Positions 1 to 8,808 of a stretch of 64,000 nt of DNA are shown piece after piece; within the stretch, counting starts at the first letter, position 1, and each line of letters begins with the position of its first letter. Position numbers and translations under genes: made by a program. The stretch comes from Alphaproteobacteria bacterium (GTDB taxonomy: Bacteria; Pseudomonadota; Alphaproteobacteria; JAVJRE01). The notes under the pieces were generated by a model. That model was not told the origin of the DNA and made no database searches. It was given only the letters and a program-made list of their open reading frames with translations. The stretch lies in assembly GCA_040218575.1 (NCBI GenBank), contig JAVJRE010000007.1:62001-126000 (forward strand), in the 5' to 3' direction.

Positions 1-534
1 CTGGATCAGCCCGGCGACCAGCGGTCGGAACGGCGCATGGCCGATGGCCCGGTGAGGGGCGCTGGCGGCGATGCGCTCCCACCGGTCGAGCGCGGCGCGC
101 GGCGCGGCGAAGGGAATGATCTTGACGGTGGCCAGCAACTGGCCGGGGCTGACCGCAGCGAAGGGTTGCAGGGTGGCGACGGTGAGCGATTCATCAATGG
201 CGTTCAAGCGGTCCACCAGAGCCCGATCAACGGTGATCAGACCGGCCGTCGGCGCCACCAGATTGACCCGGCCAGTGAAGGGGGCGGTGACAGTGATAGT
301 GGGGCCGGCCAGGGCCGCGGCGGCGCGAGCGGCGGCGGCGTCTTCCGCCACATCGCCGTCTTGCAGGCGGGCAACCATCAGATGGGTGTGGCCGGCGGCG
401 GCGAGAATGGCGATGTCGTCGGCCGACAGCAGCCGGCCCTTGCGGAACTGGCCGCTGGCGTGGCCGGCCAACCGCGTGGAATGAGCGAGGATGGCGCCGG
501 CGCACTCGGCCACCGGCAGCGAGTCGAAGATCAT
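1..534 (-). CDS. Molybdopterin-binding domain protein, N-terminal part (MoCo cytidylyltransferase-type fusion), partial
   Basis: The frame is open from an ATG at 534 to the window edge, giving 178 residues with no stop. The start overlaps the stop of the upstream XdhC-type gene by ATGA. The N-terminus (MIFDSLPVAECAGAILAHS, then KGRLLSADDIAILAAAG) resembles the MoeA/MogA-type molybdopterin-binding domain found in fusions with a MobA/MocA nucleotidyltransferase in Mo-hydroxylase clusters. The nucleotidyltransferase half would lie beyond the left edge, so the fusion is inferred. The likely role is molybdenum cofactor maturation, probably attachment of cytidine, for the hydroxylase encoded by the same operon. 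The gene is the last member of the operon visible here. Confidence 0.7.
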   Translation of the reverse strand, partial: MIFDSLPVAECAGAILAHSTRLAGHASGQFRKGRLLSADDIAILAAAGHTHLMVARLQDGDVAEDAAAARAAAALAGPTITVTAPFTGRVNLVAPTAGLITVDRALVDRLNAIDESLTVATLQPFAAVSPGQLLATVKIIPFAAPRAALDRWERIAASAPHRAIGHAPFRPLVAGLIQ

Positions 535-1292
535 GACGCGGCGGCCGGGGTCGCAGACGCTGCCTGCGGGCCGGCAACCGGGACGCCGCCGCGGCGCACG
601 GCGGTGATCTCGGCCAGGATCGAAACTGCGATCTCGGCCGGCGAGCGGGCGGCGATGGCCAGACCGATGGGCGCATGGATGCGGTCAAGCTGGGCCGCGG
701 TCAGACCCTCGGCGGCCAGCCGCTCGCGCCGTTTGGCGTGGGTCCGGCGGCTGCCCAGGGCGCCGATATAGAAAGCCGGTCCGGGGCAGGCGACACGCAG
801 GGCGGGATCGTCAATCTTCGGATCATGGGTCAGGACGGCGATGGCGGTGCCGCTGTCCGGTGGCGAGTTGCGCAGCACATCATCGGGCCAGGCCACCTGC
901 AGATCACAGTCGGGAAAGCGCGCGTGCGTCGCGAAGGCGCCCCGCGGGTCGATGATCTGGACCGCATAGCCGGCGAGACGCGCCATGGGCGCCAGGGCCT
1001 GGGCGATATGAACGGCGCCGACGATGACCAGGCGTCGCGGCAGGGCATAGACATGGACGAACAGGCGAGGACCGTCACCACCTGGGCTGGCGGCCTCGCG
1101 CAGCAGGCCGGAGGCCTCTCCGGCCAGCATGGCCCGGGACTCGGCGATTTGCGCCGCGTCCAAAGACAGGGAGCCGGTGACAGAGTCGGCGGTGACCAGA
1201 GCCTGCGCCCCGTCGTTGAGATCGGTGACGGTGGCAACCGGCCGCTTGCGGCGGCCGGCCGCGACGATGGCGTCGAACAGGGCCGCCTTCAT
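531..1292 (-). CDS. XdhC/CoxI-type protein, Rossmann (C-terminal) domain
   Basis: This 253-residue protein has the XdhC C-terminal Rossmann module. RRLVIVGAVHIAQAL is the nucleotide-binding strand-turn-helix, IIDPRGAFA is the second strand, and YIGALGSRRTHAKR is the family signature. XdhC proteins bind molybdenum cofactor, help sulfurate it and deliver it to xanthine-dehydrogenase-family enzymes. The short N-terminal XdhC domain is encoded by a separate upstream ORF that overlaps by ATGA, so the function is split over two chains. The two-gene arrangement has no disrupted sequence at the junction and I read it as natural, not as a frameshift. It is co-transcribed with the molybdopterin-domain gene downstream. 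Confidence 0.85.
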   Translation of the reverse strand: MKAALFDAIVAAGRRKRPVATVTDLNDGAQALVTADSVTGSLSLDAAQIAESRAMLAGEASGLLREAASPGGDGPRLFVHVYALPRRLVIVGAVHIAQALAPMARLAGYAVQIIDPRGAFATHARFPDCDLQVAWPDDVLRNSPPDSGTAIAVLTHDPKIDDPALRVACPGPAFYIGALGSRRTHAKRRERLAAEGLTAAQLDRIHAPIGLAIAARSPAEIAVSILAEITAVRRGGVPVAGPQAASATPAAAS

Positions 1293-1654
1293 GAGTCGAG
1301 CCGCTCCACAAACACCTGGACGCGGCCGCCGCAGGCGAGGCCCACCGCCCAGGCGTCGTCATCGCTGACACCGAAGTCGAGAAGCTCGACGCCGCCCTGA
1401 CGGATAATCCGTTGCGCCGTTTCCACCACCGCGCCTTCGATGCAGCCACCGGACACCGAGCCGACGAAGTTGCCGTGTTCATCCACCGCCAACTGGCTGC
1501 CGACCGGCCGGGGCGATGAGCCCCATGTGCTGACCACAGTGGCCAGGGCAACGCCCAGGCCGGCGGCGCGCCAGCGGGCGGCGACGGCAATCGGATCGCC
1601 TGGTGCGGGGTCCATAGCCGGTGCGGGGGCTGGCGGGGGGTCGCTCTGGCTCAT
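1289..1654 (-). CDS. XdhC/CoxI-type protein, short N-terminal domain
   Basis: This 121-residue protein corresponds to the XdhC_CoxI N-terminal domain. The recognisable parts are LATVVSTWGSSPRPVGSQLAV, then GSVSGGCIEGAVV, and a DDDAWAVGLACGGRVQVFVE end that matches the family's GLxCGG motif, with a conserved Cys. It starts inside the stop codon of the CoxE-like gene (ATGA) and ends inside the start of the Rossmann-domain XdhC gene, so translation is probably coupled across all three. It probably acts with the 253-residue partner in handing molybdenum cofactor to the hydroxylase. Confidence 0.85.
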   Translation of the reverse strand: MSQSDPPPAPAPAMDPAPGDPIAVAARWRAAGLGVALATVVSTWGSSPRPVGSQLAVDEHGNFVGSVSGGCIEGAVVETAQRIIRQGGVELLDFGVSDDDAWAVGLACGGRVQVFVERLDS

Positions 1655-2970
1655 GGGATGGCGGCTTTCATGTCAGGCGGCAGTTCGGGCGCAAGCGCGG
1701 CGGAACGGGGTTCGAAGCGACGCGGCGCCGGCCGTGACAGGTAGCGGGCCAGCGCCTCCAGACTCTTCAGATTGTGCACCGGCTGCCAATCGTCAACATG
1801 GCGGGCAATGACGGCCGCGCCTGTGGAGCGCGGTTCATAGGCCGCATAGCGCAGCAACGGGTTCAGCCAGATAAGACGGCGGGAAGAGCGGTGCAGCCGT
1901 TCCATTTCACGCTCCATGCCGGTGGCGCCTTCACGATCCAGGCCGTCGGTGATGAACAGAACCATCGCCCCTTGTGTCAGCACCCGCCGCGACCAGGTGC
2001 GGTTGAAGTCGGCCAGGGCGGCACCGATACGGGTGCCGCCCTCCCAGTCGGTGACGACGGTGGCTACCCGGTCAAGGGCCACTTCCAGGTCGCGCTGACG
2101 CAGCAGTCGGCTGATATTGGTCAGGCGGGTAGCGAAGACAAAGCTGTGAACCCGGTCGCGGTCGCTGGTGATCGCGTGCATGAAATGCAGCGCCATTTCG
2201 GTATAGCGGCTCATGGAGCCGGAAATGTCGCAGACCACCACGATCGGCGGCGGTCTGAGACGACGGCGGCGGCGACGGAACAGAATGAGATCGCCACCGG
2301 CGCGCAGGCTGGCGCGCAAACTGGCGCGGGCATGGATGGGTCCGCGCGTTGCCGGCTGGTGGCGGCGGGTGGCCACCTGCCACGGGTCAAGGGAAAGGCG
2401 GGCGATGGCCCGCCGCGCGGCGGAAAGTTCCGCCTCGGTCATGGACTCGAAATCCTTGTCGTTCAGGCTTTCTTCGGCGGTGTGGCCTGGCGGACCATCG
2501 CTGTCCTTCTGGTCGCTGACCTGCTTGACCCGGTTGGCCGTGGCCTGGCCAAGGCCAAGCCCTTCGGCGACACGTCGGCTGATGGCTTCTGACCCGGCTT
2601 CGTCAACGGCGCCCTGAGGGCCGAAGGCAAGGGCCAGAATGGAGTCGCGCAGACCAGGATCACGCCAGAAGACGCGAAACGCCTGATCAAAAATCTCATG
2701 CTCCGGCCGGCGGTGGACCAGTACCGCGTGCAGCGCCCAGTAGAGATCCTCGCGCCGTTCGAGGCCGACCGCCTGGACGGCGCGCTGGGCGTCGAGCATC
2801 TGGCCCGGCCCGACGGCCAGACCCGCCGCGCGCAAGGCGCGAACAAAGGCAATGAAATTGCGGGCGATCTGGCCGGCCTGGTCGCCGGCGTCATTGTCGC
2901 CGGGCCCGCCGGGCCCGCCGGCGCCGCCGGAGCCAGGATGGCCCTCAGGCGGGCTGGCTGCGGAGCTCAT
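1651..2970 (-). CDS. VWA domain-containing CoxE-like protein
   Basis: This 439-residue protein starts at ATG 2970, 26 bp inside the MoxR gene's 3' end; the frame is open further upstream but there overlaps MoxR in another frame. A Gly/Pro-rich leader precedes a helical region. A C-terminal von Willebrand A domain follows, with the metal-ion site DISGSMS, then a Thr in GGTRIGAAL and the FITDGLDR strand. In CO dehydrogenase clusters CoxE works with the MoxR ATPase CoxD as a chaperone pair that builds the active-site metal centre. The gene order here (MoxR, CoxE, XdhC) supports that role. The substrate of the parent enzyme is not known. Confidence 0.87.
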   Translation of the reverse strand: MSSAASPPEGHPGSGGAGGPGGPGDNDAGDQAGQIARNFIAFVRALRAAGLAVGPGQMLDAQRAVQAVGLERREDLYWALHAVLVHRRPEHEIFDQAFRVFWRDPGLRDSILALAFGPQGAVDEAGSEAISRRVAEGLGLGQATANRVKQVSDQKDSDGPPGHTAEESLNDKDFESMTEAELSAARRAIARLSLDPWQVATRRHQPATRGPIHARASLRASLRAGGDLILFRRRRRRLRPPPIVVVCDISGSMSRYTEMALHFMHAITSDRDRVHSFVFATRLTNISRLLRQRDLEVALDRVATVVTDWEGGTRIGAALADFNRTWSRRVLTQGAMVLFITDGLDREGATGMEREMERLHRSSRRLIWLNPLLRYAAYEPRSTGAAVIARHVDDWQPVHNLKSLEALARYLSRPAPRRFEPRSAALAPELPPDMKAAIP

Positions 2971-3850
2971 CCAGGATGCGGGCGGCTTCGCTACCCTGCA
3001 CCCGCGCCAGATCGTCCTGGTACTTGAGCAGGACGCCAAGGGTGGAGTCGACCGTGGCGGTATCCAGCGCCGTAGCGTCGAGGGCAGCGAGCGCGTTGGC
3101 CCAGTCAATGGTTTCAGCCACACCCGGCAGCTTGAACAGGTCCATGTCACGCAGCCGCTGAACGAAGGCGACCACCTGGCGGCTGAGGTCCGCCGCCACG
3201 TCCGGCGCCTTGACGTGCAATATGTCCAGTTCACGGGCGGCGGTCGGATAGTCTATCCAGTGATAGAAGCAGCGCCGCTTCAGCGCGTCGTGGATTTCGC
3301 GGGTCCGGTTTGAGGTGATGATGACGATGGGTGGCTTCTCCGCCCGGATGGTGCCGACCTCGGGAATGGTCACCTGCCAGTCAGACAGGACTTCCAGCAG
3401 ATAGGCCTCGAACGGCTCGTCCGTGCGATCCAGTTCATCGATCAGCAGCACCGGCGGGCCGGCCAGGTCCGGCTCCAGCGCATCGAGCAGAGGCCGCTTG
3501 ATCAGGTAGTGGGGCGAGAAGATGTCGCTGGTGATCATATCGCGGTCACGGTCGCCGGTGGCCTCGGCAACGCGAATGGCGATCATCTGCGCCGCATAGT
3601 TCCACTCATAGACGGCGGCATTGACGTCGAGGCCTTCATAGCACTGCAACCGGATGAGGCGGCGGCCCAGGGTCGTGCTCAGAACCTTGGCGATTTCGGT
3701 CTTGCCGACACCGGCCTCGCCCTCCAGAAACAGAGGGCGGCCAAGCGCCAGGGACAGGTAGAGGACCGTCGCCAGACTGCGGTCGGCCACATAGTCACCG
3801 CCCGACAACAGGTCGCCGGTGGCGTCAACCGATGCCGGCAGTGCGATCAT
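2945..3850 (-). CDS. MoxR-family AAA+ ATPase (CoxD-like)
   Basis: This 301-residue AAA+ protein starts at ATG 3850. Translation further upstream would run into the FAD-subunit gene and shows no family similarity. Walker A is GEAGVGKTE at residues 44-52, Walker B is VLLIDELDR, and a sensor-1 ITSNRTRE follows. MoxR ATPases partner VWA proteins as metal-centre chaperones; CoxD of carboxydotrophs activates the Cu-Mo site. The overlapping CoxE-like gene downstream supports this. The start lies 28 bp after the FAD-subunit stop. Confidence 0.87.
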   Translation of the reverse strand: MIALPASVDATGDLLSGGDYVADRSLATVLYLSLALGRPLFLEGEAGVGKTEIAKVLSTTLGRRLIRLQCYEGLDVNAAVYEWNYAAQMIAIRVAEATGDRDRDMITSDIFSPHYLIKRPLLDALEPDLAGPPVLLIDELDRTDEPFEAYLLEVLSDWQVTIPEVGTIRAEKPPIVIITSNRTREIHDALKRRCFYHWIDYPTAARELDILHVKAPDVAADLSRQVVAFVQRLRDMDLFKLPGVAETIDWANALAALDATALDTATVDSTLGVLLKYQDDLARVQGSEAARILDELRSQPA

Positions 3851-3878
3851 GCGGAGGGGGGCCGGACGGCGGGTCGGC

Positions 3879-4670
3879 TCACGCCGCGGCCACGGCGCGG
3901 CCGGCCATGACCGAGACGAGATGGGCTCGATAGTCCGCCGCCGCATGGATATCGCTGTTGAGGCCGTCAGCGGATACCGCGACGGCGCGCACGGCGTCAG
4001 CCGACCATGATGCCGCCAGCGCCTGTTCCATGGCCGTCTGGCGAAAGACACAAGCGGCGGCGCCGGTCACCGCCACGCGCGGGCCGTCGGCGGTCTCCGC
4101 CGCCAGGACGCCGACCAGCGCGAACCCCGAGGCCGGTTGGGAGAATTTCTCATAAGCCGCCCGCCTGGGCCGGGGGATGCGAATGGCGGTGAGGATTTCG
4201 CCGGGCTCGAGAGCGGTCTCAAACAGGCCGGTGAAGAAATCATCGGCGGCGATTTCGCGACTGTCGGTGACCAGAGTGGCGCCGAGTCCGAGAGCGGCGG
4301 CCGGCCAGTCCGCCGCCGGATCGCTGTTGGCCAGCGAGCCACCGATGGTGCCGCGGCTGCGGACCATGGGGTCGGCCACCTGGCGGGCGATGGCGGCAAG
4401 CACCGGAACGGCGGCGGCCAGCGCCTTGTCGGTCTCGATCATGGCGTGGGGCGTCATGGCGCCGATGGTCACCGTGCTATCCGTAATGGTGATGCCCACA
4501 AGCTCGCCCACCGCCGACAGGTCGATCAGGTCGCTGGGCATGGCCAGTCGCTGCTTGAGGGTCGGCAGCAGGGTCATGCCGCCGGCCAGATAGCTGGCAT
4601 CGTCGCAGCGGGCGAAGAGGGCGCGGGCGTCTTTTAGCGATGTTGGCCGGTGAAAGGCGAAATCGTGCAT
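3879..4670 (-). CDS. Molybdenum hydroxylase FAD-binding (medium) subunit, CoxM-like
   Basis: This 263-residue protein starts at MHDFAFHRP (ATG 4670), 13 bp after the [2Fe-2S] subunit stop. It has the FAD_binding_5 pattern: AGGMTLLPTLKQR for pyrophosphate binding, then RGTIGGSLANSDPAADW, the second flavin signature. The C-terminal CO-dehydrogenase flavoprotein domain follows. In the holoenzyme it passes electrons from the [2Fe-2S] subunit to the acceptor through FAD. Length fits the family. The molybdenum-binding large subunit that normally neighbours it is absent from this position. Confidence 0.9.
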   Translation of the reverse strand: MHDFAFHRPTSLKDARALFARCDDASYLAGGMTLLPTLKQRLAMPSDLIDLSAVGELVGITITDSTVTIGAMTPHAMIETDKALAAAVPVLAAIARQVADPMVRSRGTIGGSLANSDPAADWPAAALGLGATLVTDSREIAADDFFTGLFETALEPGEILTAIRIPRPRRAAYEKFSQPASGFALVGVLAAETADGPRVAVTGAAACVFRQTAMEQALAASWSADAVRAVAVSADGLNSDIHAAADYRAHLVSVMAGRAVAAA

Positions 4671-4683
4671 TCGGAATCCCCGT

Positions 4684-5181
4684 TCAGCGGTTCGTGGCGG
4701 CCATGGCCTTGATCCCGGCGGCCACGGATTTGACGATGTTGTGGTAGCCGGTACAGCGGCAGAGATTGCCTTTGAGCCAATGGCGGATTGCCGCGTCATC
4801 GGCGTCGGGATTGGCCTCGCCCAGGGCCACGGCGCTCATGATCATGCCCGGCGTGCAAAAGCCGCACTGCAGCCCGTGATGCTCGCGGAAGGCAGCCTGC
4901 ATGGGGTGCAGACCGTCGGTCTCACCGTCCGCCTTCACGCCGTCGGCCAGGCCCTCGATGGTGGTCACTTCGGCGCCGGCGGCCTGCACCGCCAGCATGG
5001 TGCAGCTTTTTGTCGGCTTGCCGTCCACATGCACCGTGCAGGCGCCGCACTGGGTCGTGTCGCAGCCCACATGGGTGCCGGTCAATTCCAGCTTTTCGCG
5101 CAGCAGTTCAACCAGAAGCGTACGGTTCTCCACTTCCTGGGTAACGGCGCGGCCATTAACGGTCAGCGACACGCTGGGCAT
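4684..5181 (-). CDS. Molybdenum hydroxylase [2Fe-2S] small subunit, CoxS-like
   Basis: From ATG 5181 the protein has 165 residues. An ATG also lies at 5187, but an AAGAGG ribosome site abuts it directly and is 6 nt from 5181, so I prefer 5181. All eight cluster cysteines are present: C40, C45, C48 and C60 (plant-ferredoxin-type domain) and C106, C109, C141 and C143 (helical domain with QCGFCTPGM and CRCTGYHN). The protein carries electrons from the molybdenum site to FAD. It lies between the CoxG-like gene and the FAD subunit. Confidence 0.92.
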   Translation of the reverse strand: MPSVSLTVNGRAVTQEVENRTLLVELLREKLELTGTHVGCDTTQCGACTVHVDGKPTKSCTMLAVQAAGAEVTTIEGLADGVKADGETDGLHPMQAAFREHHGLQCGFCTPGMIMSAVALGEANPDADDAAIRHWLKGNLCRCTGYHNIVKSVAAGIKAMAATNR

Positions 5182-5338
5182 GGGCATCCTCTTGCAGACA
5201 GTGAAACGGGCAGGCAGTGAAACAGGCAGGCGACACCAGCGGCCGGGCGCGGCCACGGCTGAGGCGTCGATTCGAGCGGCAAGTGTGCGGCGACGCCTGG
5301 CGGGCGTCAACCGCCGCCCGCCATACCAGCGCCTTGCG

Positions 5339-6004
5339 CTAACCGTTGGCGGAGAGCGCGACCACCACCAGAATGGCTATGACCAGCCCGATCAACAGGC
5401 CGATCCATACCCGTGGCGACAGGCTGCGCCGGCTGCTGAGGGAGATGGGCGGCGGCACCAGATGATCGGGTTCGGGCACGTGCGGCGGCGGCGCCGTCGG
5501 CGCGGCAGCACGCGGCGGGACCGGTTCGCCGACGGTTGCCGCCGTTTCGCTTTCCGCATGGTCGCCGCCGACCACATCGGAAAAGCTCTGAAAAAACTCA
5601 TTGGCCATTTTCGCGGCGGCGGAATCCACCAGGCGGCTGCCGATCTGGGCCAGCTTGCCGCCGACGCTGGAGGTCACCGTATAGGTCAGGCGGGTCTGAC
5701 CGTCGTCGGTCTCCGCCAGCTCCACCCGCGCGCTGCCACGGGCGAACCCGGCCGCTGGCGCCTTGCCTTCACCGGTCAGGGTGTAGGCGCGCGGCGGCTC
5801 AATATCGCTGAGCGTCACCTTGCCGGTGAACTTGGCGCGGACCGGTCCGATGCGGGCGGCGACGCGGGCGGTAAAGCCGGTCTCGCCGTCGCGCTCCAGG
5901 GATTCGCAGCCCGGTATGGCGCGGGCCAGGACAGCCGGGTCGTTGAGGCCCCGCCACACAACCTCGCGCGGTGCCGGAATGATGTATTCTCCGGTCATGT
6001 CCAT
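5339..6004 (-). CDS. CoxG-like SRPBCC-domain protein with C-terminal membrane anchor
   Basis: I choose ATG 6004, with an AGG 7 nt upstream, giving 221 residues; ATGs at 6025 and 5998 are alternatives. The first 150 residues are a CoxG/START-like domain ([17 protein letters not shown], then IPGCESLER, then [13 protein letters not shown]). A proline-rich linker follows, ending in one predicted membrane helix ([18 protein letters not shown]). CoxG is reported to anchor or serve CO dehydrogenase at the membrane, which fits this layout. It is the first gene of the minus-strand cluster and diverges from the ABC exporter. The next 150 bp before the [2Fe-2S] gene hold no gene. Confidence 0.85.
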   Translation of the reverse strand: MDMTGEYIIPAPREVVWRGLNDPAVLARAIPGCESLERDGETGFTARVAARIGPVRAKFTGKVTLSDIEPPRAYTLTGEGKAPAAGFARGSARVELAETDDGQTRLTYTVTSSVGGKLAQIGSRLVDSAAAKMANEFFQSFSDVVGGDHAESETAATVGEPVPPRAAAPTAPPPHVPEPDHLVPPPISLSSRRSLSPRVWIGLLIGLVIAILVVVALSANG

Positions 6005-6212
6005 GGCGACACCTGCCTGCGTCATCGTCGCGGATATCGAGGCCAACTGTAGCCGGCCGCGGGCCACAGGCAAACGCGGCTCGCCGCCGGCGGCGTCCGG
6101 CGGCGGCACAACAAGACGGGGCGGCGGTGCGGGCGGGCCGCGGGCCATCCTGCCGGGCGCGACTATATGATAGAAAGCGCGGCGGCCTGCCGGCTGCCTG
6201 TCGGCCGCCTGT

Positions 6213-8273
6213 GTGTGCCGGTTCGCCGCCGTTTTCATTCCTGATCCGCCCGGAGCCTGTCCTGATCCGCTATTTCCCAATGTGTCCGCCCCCTGCGTGT
6301 CCGCCAGTTCCGGCGGGTCCGTCTTGAGCCGCCGCCGGCCAGGCGCCACGTGGCGCGATACGCTGCGGGCGGATTCCCGCGTTCTCATGAACCTGGCGCG
6401 CTATATCTGGCCGGCCGACGCGCCGGCGTTGCGCCTGCGGGTGGTGGCCGCGGTTGTCCTGCTGGTGGCGGCCAAGGGCGCGACGGTGGTGGCGCCGCTG
6501 TATTACAAGCAGGCGGTGGATGCGCTGGACGTGCCGGAACTGGCGGTGGTGGTGGTGCCGATCGCCCTGTTCCTGGCCTATGGCGTGGCCCGTTTCCTGT
6601 CCCAGGCCTTTGTTGAATTACGCGATGCGGTGTTTGCCCGACCCAGCGAGCGGGCGGTGCGCACCATTGCGCTTGAAGTGTTCCAGCATCTGCACGCCTT
6701 GTCGTTGCGCTTTCATCTGGACCGCCAGACCGGCGGTATCAGCCGCGCTATCGAGCGTGGAATCAGGGCCATCGAATATCTGCTGCGCATGGTGCTGTTC
6801 TCCATTATCCCGACCTTTCTGGAGATCCTCTTTGTCGCCGGCGTGCTTTTGTACCTCTATGAGCTCAGATTCGCGGTCGTAACGTTCGTCACTCTGGTCG
6901 CCTATGTGGTCTTTACTTTCGCAGTGACGGAATGGCGGTTGAAGTTCCGGCGGGCCATGAACCTGATGGACAGTTCCGCCAGCACCAAGGCGATTGACAG
7001 CCTGCTCAACTACGAGACGGTCAAGTATTTCGGCAATGAGTTGCATGAGGCGCGACGCTTCGACCGGGCCCGGCGGTCGTATGAGGATGCGGCGGTCAAG
7101 AGCAAGTCCAGCCTGTCATTGCTCAATGTGGGCCAGGCGATGATTATCGCCGTCGGCGCGACCGCCCTGATGATCATGGCCGGCTTCGGCGTCGCCGATG
7201 GCAGTATGAGCATGGGCGACGTGGTGCTGGTCAATTCCTACATCATTCAGTTGTATATACCGCTGAACGCCCTGGGCTTCGTCTATCGCGAGATGAAGCA
7301 GTCGCTGACCGACCTGGAGGATATGTTTTCGCTGGGCGCGGAAGCGCCGGAAATCTCCGATGAAGCCGGCGCGCCGGACCTGGCGCCGGGCGCCGGTGAG
7401 GTGCGGTTCGACCATGTGGCGTTCGGCTATGGGCCGGACCGCACGGTGCTGCACGATGTGTCCTTCACGGTGCCGCCGGGCCACACCGTCGCTATCGTCG
7501 GACCATCCGGCGCCGGCAAGTCCACCATTTCGCGTCTGCTGTTCCGCTTCTATGACGTCAATAGCGGCGCCATCCGGATTGACGGCCAGGACATTCGGAC
7601 CGTGCGTCAGGCCAGCCTGCGCCGGGCCATCGGCATCGTTCCCCAGGACACCGTCCTGTTCAACGACTCGATCTATTACAACGTCGCCTATGGCCGGCCG
7701 GATGCCAGCCGCGAGGAGGTGGAAGCAGCGGCGAAGCTGGCCCACATCCACGCGTTCATACAAACCCTGCCGGAAGGCTATGACACGGTGGTCGGCGAAC
7801 GCGGCCTGAAGCTGTCCGGCGGCGAGCGCCAGCGGGTGGCTATTGCCCGGACCATATTGAAGCAGCCCCGCATCCTGCTGTTCGACGAGGCGACCAGCGC
7901 GCTGGACACCCACACGGAAAAGGAAATCCAGGAGGCGCTGAAGAGTATTTCGGCCAACCGCACCACTCTGGTCATCGCCCACCGACTGTCCACCATCATC
8001 GATGCCGATCGGATCATCGTGCTCAAGGACGGCCACATCGCCGAGCAGGGACGGCACGGCGAGCTGCTGACCCGGCCGGACGGGCTTTATGCGGGCATGT
8101 GGCGGCAGCAACAACTGGCCATGGCGCGGGGCGAGGAGGATTTGCGGCAAGTCTCGGTGCGTGACAGTTTCGAGCGGGCGTTTGCGCCAGTTGGCACACC
8201 GGTGGGCAGGTCGGGCGCCACCCCGGGGGCACCTCCGCATGGCGCGCCAGAGAGCGAGGAGGAGGAGTCGTGA
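6213..8273 (+). CDS. Atm1-type ABC exporter (half-transporter with fused ATPase)
   Basis: The longest frame is 686 residues. The start is uncertain: residues 1-37 look non-coding, and GTG 6282, GTG 6297 and TTG 6325 are possible, while ATG 6387 would cut into the family-conserved N-terminus. A six-helix membrane domain comes first, with SLRFHLDRQTGGISRAIERG and LLNYETVKYFGNE typical of Atm1/HMT1 exporters. The ATPase follows, with Walker A GPSGAGKST near residue 430, LSGGE near 533, Walker B ILLFDEA near 553 and the H-loop AHRLS. Atm1 homologues export glutathione-linked sulfur or metal compounds and support Fe-S assembly. The DUF192 gene overlaps its stop. Confidence 0.9.
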   Translation: MCRFAAVFIPDPPGACPDPLFPNVSAPCVSASSGGSVLSRRRPGATWRDTLRADSRVLMNLARYIWPADAPALRLRVVAAVVLLVAAKGATVVAPLYYKQAVDALDVPELAVVVVPIALFLAYGVARFLSQAFVELRDAVFARPSERAVRTIALEVFQHLHALSLRFHLDRQTGGISRAIERGIRAIEYLLRMVLFSIIPTFLEILFVAGVLLYLYELRFAVVTFVTLVAYVVFTFAVTEWRLKFRRAMNLMDSSASTKAIDSLLNYETVKYFGNELHEARRFDRARRSYEDAAVKSKSSLSLLNVGQAMIIAVGATALMIMAGFGVADGSMSMGDVVLVNSYIIQLYIPLNALGFVYREMKQSLTDLEDMFSLGAEAPEISDEAGAPDLAPGAGEVRFDHVAFGYGPDRTVLHDVSFTVPPGHTVAIVGPSGAGKSTISRLLFRFYDVNSGAIRIDGQDIRTVRQASLRRAIGIVPQDTVLFNDSIYYNVAYGRPDASREEVEAAAKLAHIHAFIQTLPEGYDTVVGERGLKLSGGERQRVAIARTILKQPRILLFDEATSALDTHTEKEIQEALKSISANRTTLVIAHRLSTIIDADRIIVLKDGHIAEQGRHGELLTRPDGLYAGMWRQQQLAMARGEEDLRQVSVRDSFERAFAPVGTPVGRSGATPGAPPHGAPESEEEES

Positions 8274-8806
8274 TAGCCCGCAGATATTCCTGGCGGATGG
8301 CCCTGCTGGCGATCCTGGCTGTGGGGACGGGGCTGCTTGCGGTGCCGGCCCCGCCGCTGGTGAGCAATGTCGCGTACGGCCAGGATGCCCGCCCCTGTCC
8401 GGCTTCAAGCGTGGAGTTTGGCGCCACCCGGTTGCAGATCGAATCGCCGTTGCGCCGCCATGACTTCTCGGTCGAACTTGCGGACTCGCCGGAACAGCGC
8501 GCCCGCGGCCTGATGTGCCGGACCGAGGTGGCGGCTGATGGCGGCATGCTGTTCGACTATGGCTGGCCGCAACGCATCGCCATGTGGATGCGCAATACAC
8601 TGGTGCCACTGGACATGCTGTTCGTTGACGAGACCGGCCGCATCTTTGTGGTGGTGCGCAATGCCACCCCCCTGTCGGAGACGGTGATTGATCCGGGCGG
8701 CCCGGTCCGCGCGGTGATCGAGTTGCGGGGCGGCACTGTTGATCGCCTGGATATCCGGCGCGGCGACAAGGTGAACCACCCGATCTTCGGCCGGCCGCTG
8801 CAGTAG
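8270..8806 (+). CDS. DUF192 family secreted protein
   Basis: The start is GTG 8270, which overlaps the exporter stop (GTGA) and follows a strong purine-rich GAGGAGGAGGAG site. The product is 178 residues with a signal peptide (hydrophobic residues 9-27, cleavage likely near AYGQD). DUF192 occupies the remainder, with DSPEQRARGLMCRTEV, MWMRNTLVPLDMLFVD and VIELRGGTVDRLDIRRGD. The family is periplasmic or secreted and has no firmly established function. It is translationally coupled to the Atm1-type gene and its stop nearly meets that of the convergent EamA transporter. Confidence 0.88.
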   Translation: MIARRYSWRMALLAILAVGTGLLAVPAPPLVSNVAYGQDARPCPASSVEFGATRLQIESPLRRHDFSVELADSPEQRARGLMCRTEVAADGGMLFDYGWPQRIAMWMRNTLVPLDMLFVDETGRIFVVVRNATPLSETVIDPGGPVRAVIELRGGTVDRLDIRRGDKVNHPIFGRPLQ

Positions 8807-8808
8807 GT

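Noticed and set aside
1289-1292. Possible frameshift splitting one XdhC gene in two.
   Set aside because: The two ORFs overlap by a clean ATGA with proper domain boundaries, and split N- and C-domain XdhC genes are known in such clusters. I see no missing sequence at the junction.
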